Shown: positions 42,603-51,742, counted from the stretch's first letter. The stretch: DNA of 64,000 nt from Oscillospiraceae bacterium (GCA_003343845.1 QAKK01000041.1:21782-85781), one strand, 5' to 3'. The notes: generated by a model not told the origin, from the letters alone. A program made the numbers and translations.

Positions 42603-44316
42603 CTGCGGCATCTCCTTTCTTGAACTGGGAATCGTAAATTTCGCGGTAGACCGGGCAAATCTTTAGCAGCTCCGCATGCGTGCCGATGCCGACCGCCGCG
42701 CCGTCGTCCAGCACAATGATCTTGTCGGCGTGCATCACCGAGGCGGCGCGCTGCGACACGATAAAGGTTGTCGGCGGGTTCTCCGCGGCGCGGATCGTTG
42801 CGCGCAGGCGCGCGTCGGTCGCATAGTCCAGCGCGGAAGCGCTGTCGTCGAGGATCAGGATCTCCGGCTTGCGCACGAGCGCGCGCGCGATCGTGAGGCG
42901 CTGCCGCTGACCGCCCGAGAAGTTTTTGCCCCCCTCGACGACCTCGGCGTCCAGCGACCCCTTGGCGCGCAGAATATCCGCGCCCTGGGCGCGGGTGATC
43001 GCATCGACGATCTCTTCGTCGGTCGCATCCGCCTTGCCCCAGCGCATGTTGTCGCGGATGCTGCCGCGGAACAGCACCGCCTTCTGCGGGACGTAGCCGA
43101 CCATTCTTTGCAGGTCGTCGTCCGGGTAGGCGCGCACGTCCAGCCCGTCCACGGCAACCTCGCCGCCCGTCGCGTCATAGTAACGCGGGATCAGGTTGAC
43201 CAGCGTGGTCTTGCCGCTGCCCGTGCCGCCGATGATACCCACGGTCTCGCCGCGGTTTGCGGTGAAGCTGATGTCGCGCAGCACGTCGCCGCCGCTCGGA
43301 TAATGGAAGGATACATGGTCAAAGGAGATATACGGCTTGTCCGCATCACGCGCGGCATCCAGCACGGTGCGCGGGTCGCCCGACGTCATGAACTCGTCGA
43401 TGCGCTCGGCGGATGCTGCGGACTTTGTGACCGTGACAATGAAGTTGGCGAATTTGATCAGCTCGATCAGGATCTGCGACATGTAATCGTAGAGCGCGAG
43501 CAACGCGCCCTGTGTGAGCAGCCCCGCCTCCATGCGCAGAGCGCCCGTCCAGATCAGCACGATAACCGCCACATTGATGATGAGATAGGTCAGCGGGTTG
43601 AGGAGCACCGAGATGCGCGCCGCCTTCTTCTGCATGGACGTGAGCAGATCGTTTTCGTCGTCAAACTCGCGCGTCATGCGATCCTCCGCGCAGAAAGCGC
43701 GGATCACGCGCGCGCCCACGAGGTTGCCGCGCGTGGACTTCAGCACGTCGCCGAGCTTGCTCTGCACGCGGCGGAACATCGGAATGGTGACAAGCGTAAT
43801 GGCAAACACCACCGCCAGCAGCAGCGGAATTGCCACCGCGAAGATAAGCGCACAGCGCACGTCGATCGTGAACGCGAGGATCATCGCGCCGAAGACGATA
43901 AACGGCGAACGCAGAAGCAAACGGAGCGTTATGTTGATGCCGGTCTGCACCTGTGTGAGGTCGCTCGTCATGCGGGTGAGCGTGTTGGAGATACCCACGG
44001 TGTCCAGCTCCGCATGGCAAAAGTGCTGCACCTTCAGAAACATGTCATGCCGCAGCTCGGTGGCGACGCCGACCGCCGCCTTTGCCGAGAAATACTGTGC
44101 CGTCGCCGCGCTGACAAAGCCGACGATGCAAAACAGCACAAGCAGCCCGCACATCGCGAGGATGTACGGCTTGTCCGCATTTTTGATCCCGACATCGACA
44201 AGGCTCTTGACGACGAGCGGTACAAGCAGCTCAAAGGTCGCCTCCAGCATCTTGAAGAGCGGCGCGAGCACTGCTTCTTTTTTGAACTTTGCAAGGTATC
44301 CGAAAACCCGTTTCAT
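42595..44316 (-). CDS. ABC exporter half-transporter, first subunit
   Basis: 573 residues: six membrane helices and an ATPase domain with Walker A GGTGSGKTT, canonical signature FSGGQRQRL and Walker B LILDDSASALD, where the catalytic Glu is replaced by Asp. One degenerate and one intact site is the known pattern of heterodimeric exporters (BmrCD/TM287-288 type), and the partner has the complementary features. Start ATG at 44316 with GGAG upstream. First gene of the operon. Confidence 0.9.
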   Translation of the reverse strand: MKRVFGYLAKFKKEAVLAPLFKMLEATFELLVPLVVKSLVDVGIKNADKPYILAMCGLLVLFCIVGFVSAATAQYFSAKAAVGVATELRHDMFLKVQHFCHAELDTVGISNTLTRMTSDLTQVQTGINITLRLLLRSPFIVFGAMILAFTIDVRCALIFAVAIPLLLAVVFAITLVTIPMFRRVQSKLGDVLKSTRGNLVGARVIRAFCAEDRMTREFDDENDLLTSMQKKAARISVLLNPLTYLIINVAVIVLIWTGALRMEAGLLTQGALLALYDYMSQILIELIKFANFIVTVTKSAASAERIDEFMTSGDPRTVLDAARDADKPYISFDHVSFHYPSGGDVLRDISFTANRGETVGIIGGTGSGKTTLVNLIPRYYDATGGEVAVDGLDVRAYPDDDLQRMVGYVPQKAVLFRGSIRDNMRWGKADATDEEIVDAITRAQGADILRAKGSLDAEVVEGGKNFSGGQRQRLTIARALVRKPEILILDDSASALDYATDARLRATIRAAENPPTTFIVSQRAASVMHADKIIVLDDGAAVGIGTHAELLKICPVYREIYDSQFKKGDAADD

Positions 44317-44350
44317 GCCGAAATCTCCGTTTTGATGAATTAACTTAAAT

Positions 44351-44379
44351 AGTATAACACTTTTCGCCCCGTCTTGCAA
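44351..44379 (-). promoter_or_regulatory. Sigma-A promoter of the ABC exporter-mtnN-nim operon
   Basis: Minus strand TTGCAA (44379-44374), 17-base spacer, TATACT (44356-44351). The terminator of the upstream gene lies directly behind the -35 box. Confidence 0.75.
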
Positions 44380-44382
44380 GAG

Positions 44383-44406
44383 AAAAAGCCCCCGAAAGGG
44401 GGGCTT
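44383..44406 (-). terminator. Terminator after the 248-residue membrane protein
   Basis: Stem AAGCCCCC / GGGGGCTT with a short loop and five T residues on the minus strand, four bases behind the stop. Confidence 0.8.
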
Positions 44407-44410
44407 GAAC

Positions 44411-45157
44411 TCACGCCGCCGGCGCGGCAAAGGTGAAGATCTTCTTGAACGTATCGAGGCAGTAATTGTAGTATTTCTCGGTGCGGGTCTGCCCCTTGAG
44501 GAAGGAGAAGCTGCTCATGCGGCGCACGCAGAGCAGCGTGTCGCGATCCATGCCGCGCAGCACCGAAAAATAGCTGCCGAGCGGCGTGTCCCCGATGCGG
44601 ACGGCATATTCGTCCACGGCATTCTCCGGTGTGTAGCCCAGTGCATCGGCAAGCGGCAGAAAGCCGTCCGCCGCCTTGACATCGGCATACAGCCAGGGGT
44701 CAAGCAGGCAGATCACCACGTCGCCCGCGAGAATCTGCTGATCAAACGCAGTGCGGTTGCTCTTGAACATTTCGTAGTTGACAACCACCGCGCCCTCTCC
44801 GTTTGCCTGCGCGGACGAGACCGCGCCCTCGATCTGTTCGTCCGACATCAGATAGAGGTCAATCAACTCCACGCGCACCTTGCCGTTGCCGTTGCGGTCA
44901 TCCGCCACAGCGGAAAACGCACTCTCAAGGCTCTGCGTGTCGGTCTGCCCGAACTTGTACGGCCCGGCATAGAGGATGTAGATGTCCACATCCTCACGCC
45001 CCGCAAACTGCACGGCACAGACAATGAGCGTCAGGAGCAGAAAGCTCACAATGATCGTCTTCCACTTGTTGTGATACCAGAAGTTGTCAAGCCACCGAAA
45101 GAATTTTCCGCCCGGCTCCGCCGTCGGCGTCAGCTTGTCGTTGTCCTGCCCCTGCAT
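44411..45157 (-). CDS. Membrane-anchored protein of unknown function
   Basis: 248 residues; I do not recognise the family. A cytoplasmic N-terminus (about 1-36, with FFRWLDNFWYHNKWK) leads to one membrane helix (about 37-56), followed by an extracytoplasmic alpha/beta domain starting VDIYILYAGPYKFG. The domain's strand-helix pattern (VRVELIDLYLMSDEQIEGAV, shown in part) recalls a half of a periplasmic-binding fold, but it lacks a lipobox. It has its own strong promoter and lies behind the sugar-transport operon, so a link to that system is only positional. Confidence 0.75.
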   Translation of the reverse strand: MQGQDNDKLTPTAEPGGKFFRWLDNFWYHNKWKTIIVSFLLLTLIVCAVQFAGREDVDIYILYAGPYKFGQTDTQSLESAFSAVADDRNGNGKVRVELIDLYLMSDEQIEGAVSSAQANGEGAVVVNYEMFKSNRTAFDQQILAGDVVICLLDPWLYADVKAADGFLPLADALGYTPENAVDEYAVRIGDTPLGSYFSVLRGMDRDTLLCVRRMSSFSFLKGQTRTEKYYNYCLDTFKKIFTFAAPAA

Positions 45158-45188
45158 GTGCGCACCTCGCTTTTTAGTTGATGTTCCT

Positions 45189-45217
45189 ATTGTACCGCAT
45201 CCGCGCGCCGTTGTCAA
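45189..45217 (-). promoter_or_regulatory. Sigma-A promoter of the 248-residue membrane protein
   Basis: Minus strand TTGACA (45217-45212), 17-base spacer, TACAAT (45194-45189). Near-consensus. Confidence 0.82.
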
Positions 45218-45222
45218 GGATG

Positions 45223-45349
45223 CGGGGACGCATGTTGCGGGGGATGCACGCACCCACCTGTAAGGACCGGCATCCTCGACGGTCCGTTTGTGCTGCAGTG
45301 GGAGCGGGTCGTCGAGGGCGCCGACCCCTACCGGAAATGTGCGTCCCCG
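45223..45349. repeat. 127-bp element with 10-bp terminal inverted repeats
   Basis: Ends CGGGGACGCA (45223-45232) and TGCGTCCCCG (45340-45349) are perfect inverted copies. The interior contains GGGCGCCGACCCCTA, similar in style to the GTAGGGGCGACC repeats. No gene; MITE-like in form. Confidence 0.55.
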
Positions 45350-45412
45350 TTTCTTCCTGCAAAAAATCCCCTCCCCCGCCGCCTTGACCGGCGCAGGCGG
45401 ATACAGAATCCA

Positions 45413-45460
45413 CGAGAATTTCCATCAAGCCTTATTTACATAAGGCGATGGGAATTCTCG
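45413..45460. repeat. Long hairpin in the 45.2-45.6 kb gap
   Basis: The arms CGAGAATT...CCATC..GCCTTAT and ATAAGGC.GATGG.AATTCTCG fold into a nearly continuous stem of about 20 bp with small bulges. No T-run. Function unknown. Confidence 0.6.
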
Positions 45461-45493
45461 CGGATAGAATGGCGAAAATAGAACCGATATGCA

Positions 45494-45521
45494 GAAAACC
45501 GCTCGTTTCCGAGCGGTTTTC
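45494..45521. terminator. Terminator-like hairpin after the distal binding protein
   Basis: A 12-bp perfect stem GAAAACCGCTCG / CGAGCGGTTTTC. The T-run is short (four), about 80 bases behind the stop of the binding-protein gene at 45603. Confidence 0.65.
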
Positions 45522-45602
45522 ATCTTTAATCGGCAGAGGCAGACGGCCCCCAAAATTCACTTATTTCGCCATTCGGTCTGCGCCGCATCCGCCGGTCAAA
45601 TC

Positions 45603-48053
45603 TTACCGGTTTTCGGTCAGGATGATCCCCACACGATTGTTGATCAGCTTTGTGACCTCCTCCACGCTCTTCTCACCGGAGAAATACGCCGACGCCTCCT
45701 CCATGATGACGTTGTAGATGCTTTCATCATAGCCGAGCTGCTTTTTCGTGGACATCACAATGTCATAGATGTGCTCCACATCCGCGGCGGTCTCATACCG
45801 CGTGCCCTGATCGTAGATCGGGATGGTCACGCCGTTGTCGCCGACCATGTAGCCGTTGACTTCGCCGGTTCCCTCCTTCTGCTCGGCAGCGCGCTTCTCG
45901 ATCTTGTCGAGCGCCGCCTGCTTTGCCGCGTTCAGCGCGGACACGGTGACCGGGAAGCCGTATTCGAGCGAGGTCTGCACATCGTCCGTGAAGAACTGCC
46001 GGATAAACTTCCAGCCCTCGTCCGCAAACGGGCTCTTGGCGCTGAGCAGGAATTTGAGTTGGGTTGCACTGAAGGCGTAGCCGTTTCTGTCCCGCGACGG
46101 CAGCCCGACAAGGTCGGTCTCCAGCGTGCCGAAGGTGTATGACATGTTCTCAAAGCCGAAGAAATCGGTCAGCCCCGAGATCTGCGCGATCGCCTTGCCT
46201 TCCTTGTACATGTTGCTGTACGCATCCCAGTCGAAGGTATCCGAATTGAAATTCGGGTCGTCCTGCATGGACTTTTCGGGCACGGTCTTCACAAACTCGA
46301 GCAGCGCACGGAAATCGTCGTTGTCGAAATCGCAGGTCGCATCGGCACGGTTGATGAAGTCCGCATAATTGATGAAGAACAGCATCCGCAGCATCTGGTC
46401 GCGCGTGTTGTCGCCGTCGCGCACGAACTTCACGCCGTCGGGAAGCGCCGCGACCTTGTCGGCAAACTCGCGCATCGTCAGTCCGCCGAATTCGGCGACC
46501 CGTGACTTCTCGCCCATCATGCCGAAGATGTAGACGGAGGTGGGCAGCTCATAGAGCTTGCCGTTCAGCTCACACGCCGAAAGGATGTTGGGCAGGAATT
46601 TGTCCCGCGTCAGGGTCTCGTCCTTGTCGATATAGGTATAGAGATCGGCGAAAACGCCCTTGTTCATGTAATCCGCCGCCGAGAAGCTCTCGTCCGCGAT
46701 CAGGATGTCCGGCACGTTGCCGGCAAGGATGTCCGCCTTGAGCTGCTTTACGCCGAGCGTGTAATCCTCCGTCGTATTATAGGTGCCGTAATTGACATAC
46801 TTGATACGGTACTCGTCCGAGGAGAGATTGAAATTGACCACCTGCTCCTCAAAATTGTACGCATAGCCCGCGGACGCCACCGTGATGATGTATTTCGGCT
46901 GAAGCGCGGCGGGGTCGGCAGGCTCCAGCACGCTGAGCTGTGTCGAAGTCTTGCCCTTTTTCGTCGAGCTGCGCAGTGCCGCAAACCTGCCGTCACCGAG
47001 CGACGCGAGCGGCAGATTGGAATAGGACATGCTGCCCGATGAGAAGATGAAATCCGAATTGAGGAAGTTGCAGACCATCTCCTGCGTCATCGCGTCGGTA
47101 TCCAGCTTGTATACGCCGACGGTGCTGTCAAACAGATACATGCCGTCCGGGCCGCCGAAGGAATTGTAAAGCACCGCATAGCCGCCGGGGAAGCTGTCTC
47201 TTTCCACCTTGGTCTTCTTGCCGGTCGCGATATCCAGGATAAACGCCGTCGAGCCGCCGCCGCTTTGGTCATAGTAGGACGCAAACAGCTTGCCCTCGCC
47301 GAAGAAATAGAGCGACTGGAAGTAATAGTCCCCGCCGTCCGCGAGGGCGATCGGCTCCTTCGGGCTGCCGTCCGCGCCGAGATGAAAGAGCTTGCCCGTC
47401 GCCTCGGTGTTGTCGCTGCGCAGGGTCATGTACAGATCCTTGCCGTCGGTGATAACCCTGTCCACGCCGAAATAGCCGTTTGCGCCCGTATCCGCAAGCC
47501 CGAACAGCGCCGGGGTGATCTCGGTCTCGGACAGCTTTGCGCCGTCAAAGCCGTAGATGCGCAGATAGGTTTTTTGCTCGTAGATCGGAACCGTTTCGCC
47601 GTCGACCTTCTGTTCGCCGACCACGCGGTTTTCGTCCATGACGGCGGCAAGCCCCTGCGGCACGACCGCCGTGGCGGAAAAGTAGACCGCGTCGCCGCTG
47701 CCGGTCGGCAGACCGGTGTCCACCGTCACCGGATCGCTGCCGTCAAATCGGCCGAAGGAGACGGACTGCGCCGTGGTGTTGTAATCCTTGTCCACGGTGA
47801 CGGTGCGGTAGGCATAGCCCGCCGGTGAGAGTACCGTGTCCTGCACCTCCGTATAGCCCTTGAAGTCCTTCTGGGCATCTTCGTCCCACTTCACCTCGTC
47901 GTAAGTGGCAAGCGTCTTCGTCTCATACTTGTAGACATGGTCAAGCACCTGCTTTTCGGGCAGTTTCCGCTTCTTTTCGCCGCAGGCGGCAAGGCTGCCG
48001 ACGGCAAGCACCGCCGCGAGCGCGCCTGCAAGCGCGCGTGTGAATCTGTTCAT
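45603..48053 (-). CDS. Very large lipoprotein solute-binding protein, paralogue 2
   Basis: 816 residues, about twice the usual length. A lipoprotein signal (LAAC, Cys24) anchors it outside. Residues about 30-380 are beta-rich with repeated strand-turn blocks such as GADGSPKEPIALADGGDYYFQ (shown in part), suggestive of a beta-propeller. From about residue 388 (ITVASAGYAYNFEEQV) it becomes a family-1 extracellular solute-binding protein, with DILAGNVPDILIADESF and a helical C-terminus. It shares this architecture with the gene upstream at 48267-50657. Last gene of the sugar-import-type operon; repeat copy C precedes it. Confidence 0.82.
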   Translation of the reverse strand: MNRFTRALAGALAAVLAVGSLAACGEKKRKLPEKQVLDHVYKYETKTLATYDEVKWDEDAQKDFKGYTEVQDTVLSPAGYAYRTVTVDKDYNTTAQSVSFGRFDGSDPVTVDTGLPTGSGDAVYFSATAVVPQGLAAVMDENRVVGEQKVDGETVPIYEQKTYLRIYGFDGAKLSETEITPALFGLADTGANGYFGVDRVITDGKDLYMTLRSDNTEATGKLFHLGADGSPKEPIALADGGDYYFQSLYFFGEGKLFASYYDQSGGGSTAFILDIATGKKTKVERDSFPGGYAVLYNSFGGPDGMYLFDSTVGVYKLDTDAMTQEMVCNFLNSDFIFSSGSMSYSNLPLASLGDGRFAALRSSTKKGKTSTQLSVLEPADPAALQPKYIITVASAGYAYNFEEQVVNFNLSSDEYRIKYVNYGTYNTTEDYTLGVKQLKADILAGNVPDILIADESFSAADYMNKGVFADLYTYIDKDETLTRDKFLPNILSACELNGKLYELPTSVYIFGMMGEKSRVAEFGGLTMREFADKVAALPDGVKFVRDGDNTRDQMLRMLFFINYADFINRADATCDFDNDDFRALLEFVKTVPEKSMQDDPNFNSDTFDWDAYSNMYKEGKAIAQISGLTDFFGFENMSYTFGTLETDLVGLPSRDRNGYAFSATQLKFLLSAKSPFADEGWKFIRQFFTDDVQTSLEYGFPVTVSALNAAKQAALDKIEKRAAEQKEGTGEVNGYMVGDNGVTIPIYDQGTRYETAADVEHIYDIVMSTKKQLGYDESIYNVIMEEASAYFSGEKSVEEVTKLINNRVGIILTENR

Positions 48054-48113
48054 GTGTGTTCTCCTTTATATGTTTTGAATTTAATAAAATCTTAAAGTAC
48101 CCCCGAAACCAAA

Positions 48114-48255
48114 GTACGATGCCGCATTGCGGCATCGTACAAACAGTCACTTCAAACGGCAAGCGTTTGAAGTGGGGCAAGGGCGTTCACTCGCGTCTCG
48201 CGCATCGCTCGCGCCCTTATCGGTGTAAAAAATCCGGCGCAGCCGTATTTTTTAC
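48114..48255 (-). repeat. Three-hairpin interspersed repeat, copy C, with an extra perfect palindrome
   Basis: The right hairpin 48148-48174 (CACTTCAAACG, loop GCAAG, CGTTTGAAGTG) has compensating base changes relative to copies A and B. The left hairpin is 48225-48255 (GTAAAAAAT...ATTTTTTAC), with GGGCG / CGCCC arms between. A separate 27-base palindrome at 48114-48140 (13-bp stem GTACGATGCCGCA) adjoins it. It lies between two paralogous binding-protein genes and could reduce read-through between them. Confidence 0.7.
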
Positions 48256-48266
48256 TGTATTTTATT

Positions 48267-50657
48267 TTATCTTCCCTCGGAGAGGAAGATGGTGATGCGG
48301 CTCTCCATCAGCGGGAGGATCTCGTCGAGTGTCTTCGTCCCTGCGAAGTACGCCGAGGACTCCTCGTTGATAATGTCAAACAGGCTTGTGTCATAGACAA
48401 ACTGCTTCTTGGCGGTGCAGGCATAGCCGTAGACCGTCTCCACATCCTCGGCAGTCACATCGCGGCGATAGTAAACGTCGTCGATCATCGTCGCCCGTGC
48501 CCCGCCGATGATGATGCCGTCTCCTGTCGTGTCGCCGTTTTCGTCCCGGTTTTTCTCATTCTCCTTGATCTGGTCGAGCATCGCCTGCTTCTTTGCGTCG
48601 AGCGCGGCCTTCTTGACCGGGAAGCCCCAGGACTGGTTGGTCTGGTAATCATCCGCAAGGAAAATCTTGACGAATTCCCATGACGCATCCGGGAACGCGC
48701 CCTTTGCGCTGACGAGGAACTTGAGGTTGGCCGTGGTGAAGCTCATGCCGGCGTGGTCGGGCGCGGGGAAGCCGATGAAGTCAAGCTCCGTATTCTTCTC
48801 ATAGCTGTAGGAATAATCCCGGATGCCGGAGAAGTCGCCGATTGAGATGGTCTCCGCAATCGCCTTGCCGTCCCTGAACTGGTTGTTATATGCGTCCCAG
48901 TCAAACGTGGAGGAATCAAAGCCGTCTCTGTCCCAAAGACTCTTTTCGGGCATCATCTTTGCAAACTCGAGCAGCGCACGGCACTCGTCGTTGTTGATGC
49001 TGCACTTGCCGGTCTTGCGGTCGATGAAGTTGGAATAGTTGATGAGGAAAAGCGATTGCAGCAGATCCGCACGGGTGACGTCGCCATCACGGAAGAAGGA
49101 CACGCCCTCGGGCAGCGTGGAGAGCTTGTCAACAAACTCCCGGATTGTGAGGTCACGGAAGGTGTCGATCGTCTCCTTCGGACCGATCAGCCCCTGAATA
49201 TAGAAGTTGGTCGGGATCTCATAGAGCTTGCCGTCGATCTCGCAGCCGGCAAGGATATTTTCGAGGAAGTCTGCGCGCTTCATGCTCTCATCCTTGTCGA
49301 TGAAGGTGTAGAGGTCGGCAAACAGCCCCTTGCTGACGTATTTCGAGACCGAGAACTGCTGGTCGGCGATCAGCACATCCGGCACATTGCCCGCCAAGAT
49401 GTCGTCGCCGAGGCGGGTCTGTCCTGCGTCGGGATCGTCATCGGTGTTGTACTGCGTGTAATCCACAAACCGGATGCGGTATTCGTCGGATGCCAGGTTG
49501 AAATCGACAATCTGCTGCTGGAGATCGTAGGTATAGCCTGCCGATGCGACCGTGATGAGGTACTTCGGCGTGATCTCACTGTCCGGCACCTTGGTAAAGA
49601 TGGTGACGGCGTAGGTCGAGGCATTGTCGCCCGGGTTATAGTTGCCTCTGAAGGTGGCGATTCTGCCATCGGGCAGCACCGTATAATTGCCGTAGGCATA
49701 GATGTAATCCGAGTTGATGTAGTTGAGGATCTCGGTCTTTGCAAGCGTCGTCGGGTCAACGGTGTAGATGCCGTTCTGATCCGAGCAGTAGAAGGTGCCG
49801 TCGGGACCCGCAAACAGCGAATTGACCAGCCGGTAGTCGTTTTTCGCATCCAGCTCGGTGCGCGCGCCGGTGGCAAGGTCGAGCGTGATGATCAGCTGCT
49901 TTGAGTTGTCCGTGCCGTAAATGTTCGCGGAGACGATCATCTTGCCGTCCGCCGTGAAGAACATGTTGTTCATGTAGCCGTCCGCACCGTCCGGGAAGAC
50001 CGGGACGGTCTTGCCGAGCGTGCCGTCGAGGCTCATCGTCTGCAGGACCATGCCGTTGTCGCCGTAATAGCTCAGGTACAGCGTATCGTCGTGCCGCAGC
50101 ACCCGTTCGACGTTGATGTAGCCGTCGTCCGGGACGCCGAACGCCTTCCGCAGATCGACGGTCGACTGCAAAATGCCGTCCTCGCCGTAGATCAGCAAAT
50201 TGGACTGCTGGTCGTACACATAGTTTTCCTTGTCGATGAGGATATTGCGCTGCTCGACCAGGGCAAAGCCTTCCTCAAAGCGCGCAAAGCTGCCGTAGGA
50301 GATATAGCTGTCCGCATCCTCGGCAACGGGCAGCTCTATCGACTTGTCCTCGCCGTCAAACTTGCCGTAGTGCAGCGTGTAGCCGATATCGTTGTAGTTC
50401 TTATCCCCCCGCCAGACGAGGAACATATAGCCGTTGACATCGGAAAGCGTGTAGTAGATGTCCTCACGCTCGGTGACATCTTTCTTGTCATCGTCTTGGC
50501 GTGCGATCTTGTACAGTTCCTTTTGCTCGTACTTGTAGACATGGTCAACGGTCTGCTTATCGGGCAGCTTCTTTTTGCCGCTGAAGCAGCCGGTAAGCGA
50601 ACCGGTCGCCAGCAGCAGCGCGCATGCACAGGCAAGCACTCTTGTAAATTTCTTCAT
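48267..50657 (-). CDS. Very large lipoprotein solute-binding protein, paralogue 1
   Basis: 796 residues. Lipobox LTGC with Cys24. N-terminal beta-rich, propeller-like region (about 30-365), then a family-1 solute-binding domain from about residue 368 (ITVASAGYTYDLQQQIVDF, DDILAGNVPDVLIADQQF). It is clearly paralogous to the protein encoded at 45603-48053. Start ATG at 50657 behind AAGGAAAC. It lies 41 bases behind the MacB-core-like gene. The role of the N-terminal half is unknown; a polysaccharide-docking or protein-protein module is possible. Confidence 0.83.
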   Translation of the reverse strand: MKKFTRVLACACALLLATGSLTGCFSGKKKLPDKQTVDHVYKYEQKELYKIARQDDDKKDVTEREDIYYTLSDVNGYMFLVWRGDKNYNDIGYTLHYGKFDGEDKSIELPVAEDADSYISYGSFARFEEGFALVEQRNILIDKENYVYDQQSNLLIYGEDGILQSTVDLRKAFGVPDDGYINVERVLRHDDTLYLSYYGDNGMVLQTMSLDGTLGKTVPVFPDGADGYMNNMFFTADGKMIVSANIYGTDNSKQLIITLDLATGARTELDAKNDYRLVNSLFAGPDGTFYCSDQNGIYTVDPTTLAKTEILNYINSDYIYAYGNYTVLPDGRIATFRGNYNPGDNASTYAVTIFTKVPDSEITPKYLITVASAGYTYDLQQQIVDFNLASDEYRIRFVDYTQYNTDDDPDAGQTRLGDDILAGNVPDVLIADQQFSVSKYVSKGLFADLYTFIDKDESMKRADFLENILAGCEIDGKLYEIPTNFYIQGLIGPKETIDTFRDLTIREFVDKLSTLPEGVSFFRDGDVTRADLLQSLFLINYSNFIDRKTGKCSINNDECRALLEFAKMMPEKSLWDRDGFDSSTFDWDAYNNQFRDGKAIAETISIGDFSGIRDYSYSYEKNTELDFIGFPAPDHAGMSFTTANLKFLVSAKGAFPDASWEFVKIFLADDYQTNQSWGFPVKKAALDAKKQAMLDQIKENEKNRDENGDTTGDGIIIGGARATMIDDVYYRRDVTAEDVETVYGYACTAKKQFVYDTSLFDIINEESSAYFAGTKTLDEILPLMESRITIFLSEGR

Positions 50658-50698
50658 TGTATCGTTTCCTTTCATGGTTGTCAGATCAAGCCATCCGG

Positions 50699-51730
50699 TT
50701 AAACGATGGCGTGCAGCTTTTTCGCAGCGCGGCGTTCCTTGAACCGTATGACGAGCGGGTGCAGCCAGACATAGAGCAGCACGCAAAGGAGAATTGCCGC
50801 GCCGATCCAGCATACCGCCTCAAACACGAGAATCATGGCGCATTTTGTCTCCCGTATGCGCGAAATGTTCTCGTAATAGGGATAGGTATCGCCCTCGGCG
50901 ACCGCCATTTTCGTCAGGGTCTTCACCTTTTCGTAGAGCCGGAGCGGCGTGTAGCGGTCGGTGTTCTCCACGACCTCGCTCTCGTCGTCGTAATAGCTCC
51001 CCGTCGCCTCGAGGAAGATGCTGCGCGCACGCCCCGTGGTCGTGCTCGGCAGCACTGCCTCAAGCGACGTGAAGGTCAGCCGCGCGGAGAGCATCGCGGG
51101 GGAATTGTAAAGCAGATACACGCGCGGCGTGTAGCCGTAGTAGCCGCTGTAGGTGCCGCGGTCGGCGGGGACGACTGCCGTGACGGTGTACATGAATCCG
51201 TTGACCGTGATGTCCAGCCCGCACACATCGACCGAGCCGAACAGGCGCGCCGCCGTGTACTCGTCGATCGCGCAATAGCCAAAGCCGGTCTCGCCCCCAT
51301 TCACAAAGCCGCCGGTGAGGGGTGCTGTGGGATGCAGCCCGAACCAGTTGCCGAAATAAACGGTGGCGGTGGCATCGGTCGTATTGACCGAGGTCATGCC
51401 GTCCGCCATGACGGACTCGCGCGTCAGCGTGACTGCGGTCTCGCCGCTGCCCACCAGCAGATAGCCGCCGTCAGGCTTGATGCTGTCCCCGGTGAGCGAC
51501 GCTTCCAGTGCGTTTTTCACCGCCATCATACCATCCGCCGTGAGGTGCTTTTCCTCTTTCGGATAAAGCGAAAGCTGCACATACCGTGTCTCCGACGCGC
51601 CGCGGAAGGTCTCGGCGGCAAAATCCCTTCGGTCGTCGCCGACGACGCTTCGCCGTGCCGCGCCGAGACCGAGCGCCGCAAGCGCCAGTCCCAGCACAAG
51701 CGCGCCGAGAACGATGTAGCGTTTCTTCAC
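50699..51730 (-). CDS. Membrane protein resembling the MacB periplasmic core
   Basis: 343 residues. One membrane helix at the N-terminus (about 6-24), a large extracytoplasmic domain (about 40-300) and a second helix near 306-330, followed by a basic cytoplasmic tail. Segments such as TTDATATVYFGNWFGLHP and CGLDITVNGFMYTVTAVVP resemble the MacB_PCD domain (usually V-x-G-x-x-x-x-V-x-G-V). The FtsX-like four-helix permease and an ATPase are absent, so it is not a complete MacB. It lies 12 bases behind the HlyD-type adaptor gene. Family assignment is tentative. Confidence 0.6.
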   Translation of the reverse strand: MKKRYIVLGALVLGLALAALGLGAARRSVVGDDRRDFAAETFRGASETRYVQLSLYPKEEKHLTADGMMAVKNALEASLTGDSIKPDGGYLLVGSGETAVTLTRESVMADGMTSVNTTDATATVYFGNWFGLHPTAPLTGGFVNGGETGFGYCAIDEYTAARLFGSVDVCGLDITVNGFMYTVTAVVPADRGTYSGYYGYTPRVYLLYNSPAMLSARLTFTSLEAVLPSTTTGRARSIFLEATGSYYDDESEVVENTDRYTPLRLYEKVKTLTKMAVAEGDTYPYYENISRIRETKCAMILVFEAVCWIGAAILLCVLLYVWLHPLVIRFKERRAAKKLHAIV

Positions 51731-51742
51731 AGGTCGTCCTCC

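Noticed and set aside
44411..45157. Reading the 248-residue membrane protein as a sugar-binding lipoprotein of the transport operon
   Set aside because: It has no lipobox, has its own promoter and is separated by 445 bases including a terminator-like hairpin.
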